Below, in pieces: positions 40,751 to 55,100 of a stretch of 64,000 nt of DNA. The position numbers and the translations under genes are program-made. A model generated the notes under the pieces. It made no database searches. It was not told the DNA's origin and worked only from the letters and a program-made list of their open reading frames with translations. The stretch comes from Tubiluchus corallicola. Its lineage: Eukaryota; Priapulida; Priapulimorpha; Priapulimorphida; Tubiluchidae. The stretch is from the NCBI GenBank assembly GCA_030141605.1, contig JAQGDQ010000531.1, positions 22,501 to 86,500 of the forward strand, written 5' to 3'. The first letter of the stretch is position 1. Each line of letters opens with the position of its first letter.

Positions 40751-41565
40751 ATGGTGAAGCAAAAATCAAGGAAATATTTGACGTCAAGGTGCATAGTGTT
40801 TCTGTTACCTATGTTTTTAACAATATTGCTGGCGAGAACAATGATTTTTTACTATCCAAGTGCAAGACGCAGCTTTTCAAACCAAACTCTGCGGTTGAAT
40901 ATGCATAAAAACGTTGAGTCTGCTGCGTTAATAATTTATACTGTTTCTTATCATGCAAAGCTTATTAAAGAAATAGAAACAATTATGTATTTTAACCGCT
41001 TTAATTTCCATTTACATTTTGGAATCTCGAAACTGCCATCACTCACAAATAATGTAACATTTGCTAAATATTCATTAGTTATATTTGCTAATGCAAATGA
41101 TTACTTTTTCAGCTTGAGCAGACGCGAGCGAGAAAAATTGAATTTTTACTGTCGCGAATTTAATGTTGGCGTAATTTTTTTCCAAAATTCTCAGTATGCT
41201 ATAAATGTGTCGTGGTATCCATTGATAGCAAGACCAAACTTTACAATAAGCGATTATGAATTAAGCATATTTTCTCCAGTGTTTCGCTTAACACGAGCTG
41301 GCCAAATTTACCATGAACTCATTGACGGACTTTGGTCTGCGTTTCAAACTGACCACATTTCATTTGAGCCAATAGCGTTTGCTAGATCGCTAAACGAAAA
41401 TGGTATTAATCAATCGGTGATCACAGTGATTGAGGACAAAGGACTGGTTGACGGTATTAGAAGGATATTCTTCGGACAAGACTTTTCTTTTTGGTTGCAT
41501 CGTCCAGTTTTTCTTGACGCCGTTTCATATTTATCAAGAGGAAAGATGTCAACATCTTTAGAGAG
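40751..41565 (+). CDS. NDST: NDST exon 1 (anchor, N-terminal domain)
   Basis: Starts at ATG 40751, followed by basic residues and a hydrophobic anchor. It ends '[18 protein letters not shown]', close to FWLHKLVFLDAVAFLTGK of NDST1. Donor AG|GTAAGA, phase 2. Confidence 0.92.
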
Positions 41566-44500
41566 GTAAGACATGTAAGCAAACTAATTATTTATAAACC
41601 AAATTAGTTTTAATTTTTTAATCGCTAATGCCATCATGCAGCCTGACGCAGGAAGATGTCACCTGACTTTCCTGTGTTGTTTTTTTCGTTTCAATTGAAA
41701 TGATGCACTACAATGTTAAGCTTTTTTGTAAGTATCAAGTGAATGAGTGACCATTAACATTAAAATGAATCTGTCAACATTAAAAAAAATAAATACATGC
41801 CTATCACTCCCGATTTTTTCGAAATTTTGGTCAAACCGCTTACAGAAAGAACGCTCTAGCGGCGCCTGGAGGGACTCTTGAAAGGAGATATATAGCTCTC
41901 TAGAAAGAACAAGAACAGGGCTACACGATGGTGTGAGCTGCAATTTAGACGCTTCCTTCCTGAGGAGCTGTGATGAGTTGATTGGAGGTTCCATTTCGCA
42001 CGATTTTCGCTTTGAAAACTATTTACGTACTGGTTTGTTAGCGACTATGAACTTCTCGACTTTTTACATATTCTCAATGGGAATGGCATCAAAGATAGCA
42101 GTTTCTAAATCATCAGCTGAATTAAAATATACTTTAGCTAGGGGAAGCACCGGCTCATCTTTTTTCTTGAACCTGTCCACTTTTACCCCAAAAATGGTAT
42201 TTTGTAGAGGTGATCTAGCTGAAGTCTCTGTGCCCAGGTACGAAGGCAGCCAGTTATCTATCATTAACTTTGCTTCTTCTTTGTGCTTAAGTTGCACTTG
42301 TATCATACCTTTAGCTGTCTTTCTGATGTTGTCAAACTGCGTTAGAGGGAAGTGGTGGGATAATTGTTTTTTGATGGAGAAGTTTGATCTAACAACATCG
42401 ATACTATATCACTCCACAATGGTTTTGAGCTGCAGCTCATTTTATTGTCTAGAGCTTCAAGTTTATCACTCAACTGGCTAATTCTAGTTTCAAAATCGGA
42501 CTGACAGACAGTTTGCTTTCCGGACAGAATATTCAGGACCTCAGTTATTTGATTTCGGTCGTTGCATAATTTAATCAAATTGATGGCTGCGGTTTTTAAA
42601 TCAGCTATAATTTTGTCTTCAGGGCTTGCACTGCTTTCTTTGTTTTCTGTTTCAGTAAAGTATAAGCTAGTGTCCGAAGTAACTGTAGCCCTATTGTCTA
42701 AGGAAATACATGTTAAGTCACTGACAGAATTTCGCCTATTGTTCTCATCTAGGTGATTGTTCTCGCATTTGCTGCAGACAACAGTGCAGAGTCTTGCAAG
42801 ACGTACTGGTGATTTAGCAGACCTGCAAAACTCACAACTTTTTCTTTCTCTTGCTTGTTTGCTAGAATCGGTCGATTGACTACTAATTGGGTCTTTGTGA
42901 CTCATTGTTCAAGCAAATCACAACGATTATTGCCACCTGCCCAATGAGCGCTAAAATAGCTCAACATTAACAAGTGCTGCAATTATTCTGTCGTTTTTTT
43001 ACATTTTCTCCAAAAACTTTCAACAGCACGAAAAAGACATTATCATAAACGAAAAGTATGTAGTTTCACACACGTTTCAGTATGAATGACTTCACAGCAT
43101 AACCAGTATAATAGCCAAAAATTCAAAAAATCTGCAAGAGCAAATAGCACAACTAGGTTACAATCTTGCGCATGCGCAACTAATATCCCTCTTTCCTATT
43201 GAAAACAAAAAATATCATTGTCTATGTCATATGGGGAAAATCAAGATATATATTTAAACGTACATATGTCAAGATATATCTCAATTCAATTTATTTATCT
43301 ATTTAAAATACTACTATAAAACATGATTAACAGAAGAATCGCTATTAAGTTTTGAAGAATTAAAGTCACCTAGCCTGCTATCCTTTGTCGAATATAGATA
43401 AAATGATTTTTAGACACTCGTGGGCATTTATCAATTTAATTTAGGAAACACTAATAATTTTAAAAATATTACATCGCCTCGATGACTGCAGTTATCTTTG
43501 TCTTCCACCATGGTAGGAGCAGCTACTAAATACGCACTTGGCGAACAGCTATCACCATGAGATCTATAACTATCTTGCTTAGATGCAGAAGAATTTTGTT
43601 TGTTGCTTCTTTTGGATTTCTGCTTGGTGCCAGGCATTATGTTACTTCGGAAAACCAGAATACTTTCACAGTACGGTAAAGTTTGGTCTAGAAATGTATT
43701 AAGTTAGTATAAATACTAACCTGGTCAGACACTTGCATTCCAAGAAGCTCATATTCCCTTATTGACGAATTTTCTAGGTACTACTTTTTATTCTTTAGCG
43801 GTCACTTTGTGTTAAATAAATAGTGTATTCACTTCGTTTAAATAATAATTTGTTTTCCAAAAATTTGTAACAACCGCCATATTGCGACACCAGCGCTGCC
43901 TATATTTATATAATAGCAGTAATACAGCAATGTTCGGTAAATGTCTTTCGGAAAATAAGTAATATTTTTACGCCTTTGTAAAATTTTCAGATTCATTCAA
44001 GTTGACATTGATGACGTATTTTTTGGTGCATTTGGATCAAAAATGACGGAAAAGGATGTGCAGGTGGGAGTTTTGGCTGTTTTGCCTGCTAACTAATTTG
44101 TAGTTCAGCTTCGAAGAAAACAATCACGTTTTCATGCTCAGTAATAAGCACGATTTTTTAATCAAATAACAAGAATCATCGTATAATTGTTAGTAAAAGG
44201 AAAGTATTGCCTTAATAGCATCGTGCGAAAAAAAATTACAGTCGTTTTTATTTCATCCACATGAGGTTCAAAGTTGTTTGGCACAAAGAAAAACACGGGT
44301 TCTCATATTTTGATAACTCAGGTTCACCTTAAATTTAGAAAACAAAGTTTTCTAAACCCATGCTAAGCAATCTCATCATCACAGTAAAATAGCAACCTTA
44401 TTCCAGCATAGAATAAGGCAAGCAACGCATATATCTTTTAACAAACACAACAAATAGTGTGCCTTCCAGTAAACCCGAAGTTAACTTTTCGTCACAGCCT

Positions 44501-47500
44501 TGTGAACAATGCAGATCTAAAAGAACATGACTCCCGTTTTCTACTCCCATTTTCTGGTAAAAACTTATCAAACCCACTTCAGCTAATTTTGAGAAAAACT
44601 GTTTTCACTTGCCAAAAACTAATGGGAAAGGATTACCTTAAAACATGGAATAATTATATGTTAAAAGGTATTATTCTGCAAAAGAAATATATTAATATTT
44701 AAAATTTGTTTTATATTATGGATTTTCTAGGTTGCAACCAGAAAAAGGCTCTCCACTATACGTTGCTTATTTTCAAAAAGCTGGATTTATTAGGTTCCTG
44801 CACGAGATAGAGTTACCAATGAACATTTTGTTTAACACCTCATCCCATGCAGGACAAGGCGAAACTGCTGGGATTAGGAGGTCACAAATATTATTACACT
44901 ACCTGCAAACTATTGAATAGCATACCATATGAATAGCCTTTCTTTAAAAATGGAGTTACTAGGTTTTTTATTTGCTAATATCTCACCTATAAGGGTGCTA
45001 AGATGCAATATGGTACTCAGTGTGCCCTGATATCAATAATTTAGTTTTGCCCAAAAATTGAATTACACTAGGTTTTTCGTGAAAAGGAAGCTCAGCATAC
45101 CTATCTAGAGCAGTAACGTGATTATCCTTCTAACAATAACGCTTTCGATCACTTAAACATATCATGCAGATACAACAACCTGGTGGCAGGCAACATAGTG
45201 TGACAACATGCTACTCTAATTACTTAATTGAGGGAAAGTAAAGCAACTGGAAAACTTTAGCAGTAGTACCAAGACAATAACAACGTTATCAGACAATTAA
45301 AAAACGACAAGCTTTCTCAAATTACACATAAGCATAAGATTATGACGATAGGGTAAAGCGACTGTAAATGTTGATGATCATTTTACTTTCAGTCACTGAT
45401 AGATACCCAACAAAGAATTCGAAAGTATGTTCGTAATTTCTCCTTCTTTCTGGGCTACACTGGAAGTTATTACCATACAGGGACAGAACAGGAAAAGAAA
45501 GGAGACGATGCACTGATAAGTATGAATACTCATTACTTAGCATATTCCTATTATCATTTTGCATAGTTTATTAGTTAACGTTCTTCCAAATGCTGTGGTG
45601 TATTATCAGAATCAAGGCGAAATGTGTAGCTCTTCATTTTGCTTTGGTTGTTTCCTCCTACAATTGTTGAGGTTGTATAGTATATTGTAGTCTATCGCAT
45701 TGAAGAGGTGTATGGGGCACTGGTCAGCAAAATAGAAGCTCTAAACTCACTAAAGCAAGACGCAATTACCAGGTCATCAAGCACTCCGAATATGGATGCA
45801 ATGTTGGACTTTCAAAGACTCCTTGACTTATGAACATGAGTAAAAGAGTAACAGGTTCCGAATACTTTGAAACTCATAATGTCAAGCACAATAGTACTTA
45901 CGTACATGTTGTTAATTACTTTGAATATCATTTAAATTTGTTAATACTAAACAGAAGCTGTTACTTAGAGCATCTCCTGTCACGGAAGCAGAATCTTACC
46001 ACAGTTCAACAATGTTTGCTGGCCTTTATCTTTACTAAGATTCTGCTTCTCAGTATCCAGCAGGGTAGTCCAAGTGGGCAACATGTTAGGTGGTACCTGG
46101 TGACGAGGATAGTAGCAACATGATAATGTGACTAACGTTTTCTACGTTAACAGAAAATTCTTCAAAGTTTTTCTGGTTTGGACACACATGGACACACAAA
46201 CATGCACATGAGCTGACAAGGGACGCTCTGGAACAAGAAATGAGGAAAAATGCAGCTTTTGCAAAGGTGAAAAAATCTGGTTTTACCATCTCTGTTAGAA
46301 TTACCTGTATAGTTGTTGCATAGTAATTAACATCGCACCGGGATTTTCTGGTAGCAAAAAAGACAAAGACAAAGACATTTATTTACCATCGTTTATCTTA
46401 AATAAGAAAACAAGACACCACAAACAAAATTTTACTCGTTACCTGGGTTTCGCTAATTAGCTGGGCGTTAGCACCTACACCTCAGGAAGGAGTTGCCTAA
46501 AAACAGATATTGCACCTCCCATTTCAGATGTATTCAGTTGGGACGTAGCGAAAACACGTTCGAGGGCTCATGCGTGAACACAGCGAAAATTCTGGAAATT
46601 GGAATTCTCGGCAAATTTTAACTTTGAAATTCTGCACAGGAATTGTTTTGACTGCTGTACTTCAATTTTCACTTATTCAAACACGTACAACAAGCTCATG
46701 GAATATTTGTGCTGTTAAGAATTGGGTTCAGTTGTGATGCCATCACTAATTGAGCTCACTACCGTTAGTGAAGGTCTTAAGAAATGCTGTGGGCATTATT
46801 ACAGATGTTGTAATGTGTACCTTTTACCGTACACCTTTTAGCGACAACAGTAAGGTAAGAACGCAACACACAAATAACAAATAACATGTAGGGTATATGC
46901 ACTGGTTTGGCAGCAGCTAGATCCGAACTCCAGAGTGCGTGGTTGCAGACTCTAGGCCACATGGCCACATGGCCACCTAACCCAGGACTGATAGATAGCA
47001 AAGTAATGAAAATGATTTGTCTAATTGTGAAAACTAAATGACATTACTCATAGTTGCTCAGTTTTTAGTTTCAATTCAATATTACGCTAATACAATAGTT
47101 AATATTATTTTTAATTATATTTAGCATAACAACATCAGTGTCCAAACACATTACTCTGTAGCTCCTTATCATTCAGGGGTGTATCCAGTGCATGAACCGT
47201 TGTATGAAGTCTGGAAAAAGGTATCATCTTAAATATGTATGCATATAAAGTTATGAATATTGAGTATCATATTATAAGCCTATGTATTACACATATAACA
47301 TCTTTTGTACATAACATTCTTACATAACATACACTCGCACTAAAGTATGTTTATGCTGTACACTGTACAAATACGGCACAACAAAACCACTAAAAAGCAA
47401 ATGTTAGCAAAACAGAAACATTCGTTAATTGCAGAAGCACTAGAATGTAACAGTGAAGTTTGTGGCCAACACTTCTTATTGAATGATCTGCATAAACTTA

Positions 47501-50500
47501 TTAGCCTTCGCTGACACTGGTGTCCTTTTTGCACGTGTCTAGTTTCGAAATTGAAAATTGTTGTCAGCAGTGTCACCATGAAGTTTTCCGGAAAAGTCTC
47601 TGAAAATGAATTGAAACCATCAAGTGTTGATTTAACTTTCAGGTATGGGGTGTGCAAGTAACGAGTACTTATTTATATCCTAATTCTTCCAGAGCCTTTC
47701 GACAGAGTGGTTTTGTACATAAAGGCATTAAGGTAAGCGCTAAAAGGGAATTTAACAATTACTGTAATATGTAAAATTCACATATTAACGTAAAATGGCA
47801 ATTAATAAAAGTAATCTGCAATCAACAAACAAGGTAAACTCTACGTTTCAAACTAGCGCTGTAGCTTATTTTCAGAAGAAAGAATAAAAGAAAAGAAAAA
47901 AGGAAAAATAATAATGAAATTATTAATATCAATTATGGAAGGTTTTATATCAGTTCATATAAATTTGTCAGATAGAAAAACGGTTACAAACACACAGAAA
48001 AGACACAGAAGTAAGCAGAAAGAAAATCACTACCGTAAACCCAGAAGTGCAAAAATAAAGAGGCACAATCAGAGCTCATTAGTGTGAGACAACACCAACA
48101 CAGAGACCCGTTTTACATAGACCAATATCGAATATACAAGAACAGGGCCCAATAACGTACATACACGAACAGGGACCAACAACGTACATACAGGAACAGG
48201 GACCAATAACGTACGTACAAGAACACGTAGCAATAACGAACATACAAGCGCAGGAACCAATAATGTACATAAGAACAGGGACCAATAACGTACATAGAAA
48301 AACACGGACAAATGACGTATACACAAGAACATGGGCCAATAACGAACATACAAGCGCAGGGACCAATAACGTACGTACAAGAACACGTAGCAATAACGGA
48401 CATACAAGCGCAGGAACCCATAATGTACATAAGAACATGGACCAATAACGAACATACAAGCGCAGGAACCAATAATGTACCTAAGAACAGTTCTCAGAGT
48501 AGGTAAAAGACAAACAAGAGAACCTAGAGAGCAGTGGGAAGAAAACAAAAAATAATAGAAATGAAATGTATGTGGTAATAGAAGATAGGCATCACATATG
48601 GTGTAAGGTGACAGAAAACAGCAATAAACACAAAACACTTAACTGCTTGAAGATTATACTATAATCAGAAGACCACTTCATAACACAAGTGACTATTCTC
48701 GTGACGTCAGGCATTACCGGCACTTATAGCCAACTTGCTATTAAGTTAACAGATTTATTGGTAAAGCTGTCTACAGATGCTGTGAAAATTCAACTGAATT
48801 CATGAGATATACTTAATGACAAGAAGACTACGCTTGCGAAGTCTGATATTATTGACACTTCGACCACGTGAACAAGGTAGCACGTGAAATGTTAGGGTAT
48901 CCACACATTTGGCCACTACTACAGTCAGTCACTACTACAGTTATCCACTACTACAGTTAGCCAGTACTACAGTTAGCCACTACTACAGTTATCCGCTACT
49001 ACAGTTAGCCAGTACTACAGTTAGCCAGTACTACAGTTAGCCACTACCACAGTTATCCACTACTACAGTCAGCCAGTACTACAGTTAGCCAGTACTACAG
49101 TTAGCCACTACCACAGTTATCCACTACTACAGTCAGCCAGTACTACAGTTAGCCAGTAAAATTTTTGTTTGCTACGTTTATACATTATATATAGGCTTGA
49201 TTTATAGATATGACTATTTTTTGTGAGCAGCTTTTAAATCTTCCCCTACATGTGATACCAAAACTTGAATGAAGATGTCGAGTGACCCTATAGTGAACGG
49301 GTCTCAGTGGGTCACAACCTTCGGATGTCAGCTCACCACCATCTTGTACATGTTAATGAATGGGACCAACAAGGGTCGGAATAATGGACTGTAGCAGTGC
49401 AACTTTTTATAGGTGACATTTGCGTGAAACCTCATTGGATAGGTAATCGACAGGACTATCATGTTGGCCGCCATCTTGGTACGTGGTGCATCTGCCTTGA
49501 GTAACATGATAGTAAAGTCAAACAATGGTGATATAAAATTTTGGCCTTCGTAGGCCTAAAGGCGCAAAGGCCTGAATCAGTTAAGCCTAGTGTAGGCCTT
49601 CACTGAATGGCAACCACAAGTTTAGTAATGGTTTTTCGATGCTATAAAAATAAGCATTTGCAAAGAAAAGGTTTAAAATTTGGATCCTAACACCTAACTT
49701 TGCGCAGAAAGTAGTGTCAACTTTTATTCTTAAATATGACCATTATGGTGGCAACTTTTACGCTGAAATCACTCTTCCTAACAGGTTTTCAGAATATAAA
49801 ATTTTGTAAACGGTAACATAATTATGAGCAATTAAAAATAAAGTTAAGTAGCATTGCTATGAGAAAATATAGGCGAATAACATTTTTCAAAAAGTCTGAA
49901 AATGAGTTCAATTCAAACATTCATCCACAGCTGGCGCACAATGACGTCATCTACCATATGTCCAAATTTCATCAAAATGGGTTTTTATGTTCGAAAGAAA
50001 CCTTTTTACAAAACACAAAAGTATTAAACTTGAACTTACCTGCCGCGGTGGGGTAAGTTGTAAGAAAGTTTCCATGGTTTTCAAAAAAATGTATTTCAGG
50101 CATATGGGTTTCGGGATCGGGACCACCATGGTTGCGATTCAGAGACAAAAAACCTTTCTTGGTACGGGGCAGACATAGGCTTTTTAAAAAGGGACATAAT
50201 TTCTTAAGACCTACGGTCCAAGTGGCTTGTAACTCGGATGCAGACTATTCTGGACCCAGACCGGTACATACAGTAGAGAAATATTGCTGGCGAAATGTAG
50301 TAGTGGCGAAATGTAGTAGTGGCGAATCGTAGTAGAGGCGAACTTTAGTAGAGGTAAACCGTAGTACAGGCAAGCCGTATTAGTGGCAAACCGTAAAAGT
50401 GGCGAACCATAGTAGAGGGCGAACCGTATAAGAGCTTAACTGTACTAGTGGCGAACAGTAGTAGTGGTGAACCATAGTAGTGGCAAACCGTATAAGTGGT

Positions 50501-52026
50501 GAACCATAGTAGTGGCAAACCGTATAAGTGGTGAACCAAAGTAGTGGCATAAGTGGTGAACCATAGTAGTGGCAAACCGTATAAGTGGTGAACCATAGTA
50601 GTGGCATAAGTGGTGAACCAAAGTAGTGGCAAACCGTATAAGTGGTGAACCAAAGTAGTGGCATAAGTGGTGAACCATAGTAGTGGCAAACCGTATAAGT
50701 GGTGAACCATAGTAGTGGCATAAGTGGTGAACCATAGTAGTGGCAAACCGTATAAGTGGTGAACAATAGTAGTGGCATAAGTGGTGAACCAAAGTAGTGG
50801 CATAAGTGGTGAACCAAAGTAGTGGCAAACCGTATAAGTGGTGAACCATAGTAGTGGCATAAGTGGTGAACCATAGTAGTGGCATAAGTGGTGAACCAAA
50901 GTAGTGGCAAACCGCATAAGTGGTGAACCATAGTAGTGGCATAAGTGGTGAACCAAAGTAGTGGCAAACCGCATAAGTGGTGAACCGTAGTAGTGGCGAA
51001 ATGTAGTACTGGCAAATTGTAGTAGTAGCAACAATCAGTATTTGCGAAATTTAATAGTGACAAACTGTAGTAATGGCGAACCATATAAATGGTGAACCGT
51101 AGTAGTGACGAAGTGAGCACTGGCAAGATGACAAAATTTAAAGTTAGCTATGGACACTGGACAAACTTCCTGTTAAAACTTAACTATATTTAAGAGGATC
51201 ACTTAAAAGAACACTGAGTCTATACTAATAAAGTCACGCATTACGTGGCTCGAACACAACCTGCGTGGTAATAAGTCGACAGATTAATGGATAAGTTACC
51301 TAAAACTAAGTTAAATACCGCCATTTTTCCACCTTTGATTCTACCAACAAATCTGTCCACTATTGTAATGGGATCACAACCTTGCAGGTTAAATTTAATT
51401 GTAATATTACTAATATCAAACACAAGTAAAACCACTCAGTATTATATCTCATGTATCTTCAGACATTAAGTTAAGCTAATTATTATCTTTAGCACAAACA
51501 GCCTACAATTAGAAAAAAATAAATCTGACACTGAATAATAACAGAAAAAAGCATTAGTCTTGCTACCGAAGTAAGGCATTACTAAACAAAATATAAAAGC
51601 ATTTTTTGTCTTTCGATTCCTTGTTTCAAATATTGCCCATGATGGCTAATAAGTTGCTTTTGTGCAGCTCATTTTGATGCGGATTTTAATATTTTTTTGT
51701 TTACGCAGGTACTGCCTCGGCAAAGATGTGTTATCGCAACGCGCCATGTGAAATTTAAAGATTTCCCTGGTGGAAAAAAAGCATTGGACATGAAAATTAA
51801 TGGTGGACAGTTGTTCCAAACTATTCTATACACACAGGTACATAGCACTAAACACACAGGCAGCGAGGTCCAATGTAGTGAGAAGACAATCCGCTCAACC
51901 ATGAGTGGCGCCACAGAGGGGGATAAACATTTCAACGAGGTGCTTCAATGCGTACAACATATGTCTTACATGTATACATATATGTATATGTATACGTATA
52001 CATATACATATATGTATATATATACG

Positions 52027-52061
<35 letters not shown>

Positions 52062-52104
52062 GTATGTATATATGTGTATATATATATACATATATATATG
52101 TGTA

Positions 52105-52144
<40 letters not shown>

Positions 52145-55100
52145 TACATGGCGGATGACCACTTACTTTTTCGTACCTGATTTGTTTCTGTACTGTTCTG
52201 TATAGTTGTACCGATTATAACTGTTATAGATGCTATTCATTGCGCGTTTTTATATTCAAATGTGGCTTGAAACTGCGTCTTGTCTTGAGTAAAAAAGAAT
52301 ACTGAGCAACTAAGAAAATTGTTAGCTGTTTTATTCATGAGTCCACGCATAAACACAACTTTATGTATATATTGCTATTCATATATATTTGCTATATATC
52401 TCGTTGATCAGGTTGTGGCGTTTATGTAGCATCCGGATGCAAATGCGTTTTGGGGTGTGTGGCATAGATAAAATCACTTTATACTGTTTTCAATGTACCC
52501 ATTTATGCAGCCTGTGTATGGGTTATTCTTTTTCTACAGTTATTTCTATTGATTTTTTATACGCAGCTATTCCGCAGGAGGAAACGCATACGCATCCAGG
52601 TGATGCAAATGCCACTTAAATTCTAAATTCCAACTTGCAGTATGCCAAAGTGTGTAAAAATGTGAGTGCTACTACACAAAAGCTGTTCATCATATTTGAC
52701 GAATCAAACTTTCTGTACTCAACAGAATATGATTTTCATGACTCATTTTCCAAACTATGGCAAAGACAGACTCGCTCCATATATAATCGAGAACGTTATC
52801 AAGTTTACCGGACTTTGGACTAACTTGAAGCTATTATCAGAACCTCCAGTACAACAGGCTGAGAGATACTTCAGGCAGTTTCCAGAAGAGAGAGATCCAG
52901 TTTGGCAGGTAAGCGTTAGGCGTTTTATTGCCCATTTTATATGTATAATCGAAGAAACGGTCACGATTGATTTATTCTAACTTAAATCGACCTTTTCTGA
53001 TCTGTCAAGGACTGCGTGTATAGTTGCTTATAATAATTATTATGGTTTCTTCTCCAAAGAGAGATATTATGTAATGAGAGAAAAATTTGTGTATAAGTTT
53101 CACCATTCTATATCTGCATATAACGCATTACGCAGGTCTGACAAACAGGTGCATTAAAAACAATATAAACCGATTGTTTCTATTCCTCATAACACATACG
53201 TATTTTGGATGTCTGGTAAACTTTATGTGGTATAAGTGCACTTGCTGACAGTTATAAAAGTAATAATGCACTAGCGGAGGCACTGAAAAAGAATTTATTT
53301 ACAAAAAGTCTTATAATTAATAACGTACGAACTACATATTGCTCATTTGTTTTCTTGACCCTTATTAGGTTGACGGATTTTTACATATTGTCACATTGTC
53401 TTTTTATCTCACTATCTTTTTTCTCTTTCTCTTGATAAAAATAAAAGTTTTGGGGGGCAAACTTAGACAACCTTCTATGTCAAGAACATACCAACTGAAC
53501 AGCCAAATATGCTCTGTCGCTAGAACATAAGGCACAGAAGCGAAGTCGAATGAACACAATTTGAAAATGAAACACTGTGGGGAGGTTTCAAGAATAAATG
53601 AGCGCTAAGGCAAACAACCAAAATCCTTCAAAGTTGTTAATCTAATTTACGTAAGTACTGTTGTGCTTCATAGTAACACTTTCAAAGAAATCTGAACTTG
53701 TCACTTTTCTTATCCGTGACCGGCGTGTCAAACCTCTGAAGGTCATAATATTGCCTTTCTTTAAAGTCACCATGCAATTTGTATAAAGTAAATTGGGCCA
53801 TTCCACTCCAGGTTTATTTACATGGTACAACTGCTCACCAATAAAATCATTTGTTTTTCCGATACCAAATTTCGGTTTCTCCAACCTCCTGTCGAAAAAT
53901 GTTTCGGATGCCCATATTCAGCCGTGCACAAGACCTCTTCGCCACCTAGTCGTATACCAAAGATTGAGGCCCTAGTTCAAAGCTGTAGGAGGAGAGGCAG
54001 TCTGAAGAGAGCACCACGATCTTTGACAGCTGGAGTGGTGGCTATGTAAATGATGAACTTACAAACATAAATTCCTCTGCATAGGAAGAGACCCGTGAGT
54101 TTCGTGGCACTAGTCCTATACGTTCGTGAGTTATTAAAGAAACAAAAACGCACAAAGAAATATAAAACTTAAACGTTTTTGACCGTTAAAAAACTGCAGC
54201 AAGGTTCTGCTTCTATGAAGGGAGATATTTTAAATGACTGCTTTTTTGTATTTAAAAACAAAATGTTTTTCAAAATAATTAACAATATGTACGTAGGTAC
54301 TGTTGCGCTTCACATTAATTATTTAAATAAAATCAGAACTTGTCACTTTTAACCTGTGATCTCGGAGTATGGAATCGACCAATGTTGGTATGACTCATAC
54401 CACTCAATTTGTTTCATCGAGCTATTTCATCTGATGTACTGCAACCTCTTGTTGGTTGACACAGAAAATATTCACCTCCACGATATCCCGTATTTTCCCT
54501 CAGTGAGATTAAGGTCAACTAGTATAGGCGCAGCTCATGCCATTCAACTTGTCTCATCGAGACCTTTAATTTGATTTACTACAACTAAGATGCACTGTTG
54601 ATTGGTACAGGAAGCATTTGACTTCTTGATCGACAATTTCGGTTTTCATCTCTTAACATGCCTAGTGACCAGTCAATCTGGGCGATGTTTATACCATTAA
54701 GTTCGTCACATTGAAACCTTTTATTTAGTGTATTACAAGCTACTGTTGTTCGAAAGTGGAAGCTACTGGACGCTACCGGTTTGGCTACTTTACTCTGCCA
54801 ATTAATTTGTCTTCCCAACTTCAAAAATTTCTGTTTTTGCTGCTCCCAATCGATTCATTAGTCAACCGGTGTGTGCCAAAATAACAATAGTAAAAATTTC
54901 GAATATGAGAAGCAATGTTGTCAGTCAAGCATAGCAGTAGATGCCAAACTCTCCAAAATAACGTATGTAGAAAAGATATACCAGCAAAAGCGAAAGCTCT
55001 ATCTGTCTGTAAAATTTATCTAACACCGAACAAATTCGGCATTTTGCAAAAAAAGATGTTGCGTGAGTTTAAATTCACAAGTTTTATACCGCGTTACTGC

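Noticed and set aside
48069-48638. 189-codon minus-strand frame with apparent membrane segments
   Set aside because: It follows a 27-bp tandem repeat, and two other frames are open over the same array.
50345-51126. 229- and 248-codon minus-strand frames
   Set aside because: Products of the 25/32-bp minisatellite, open in three frames, no domain.
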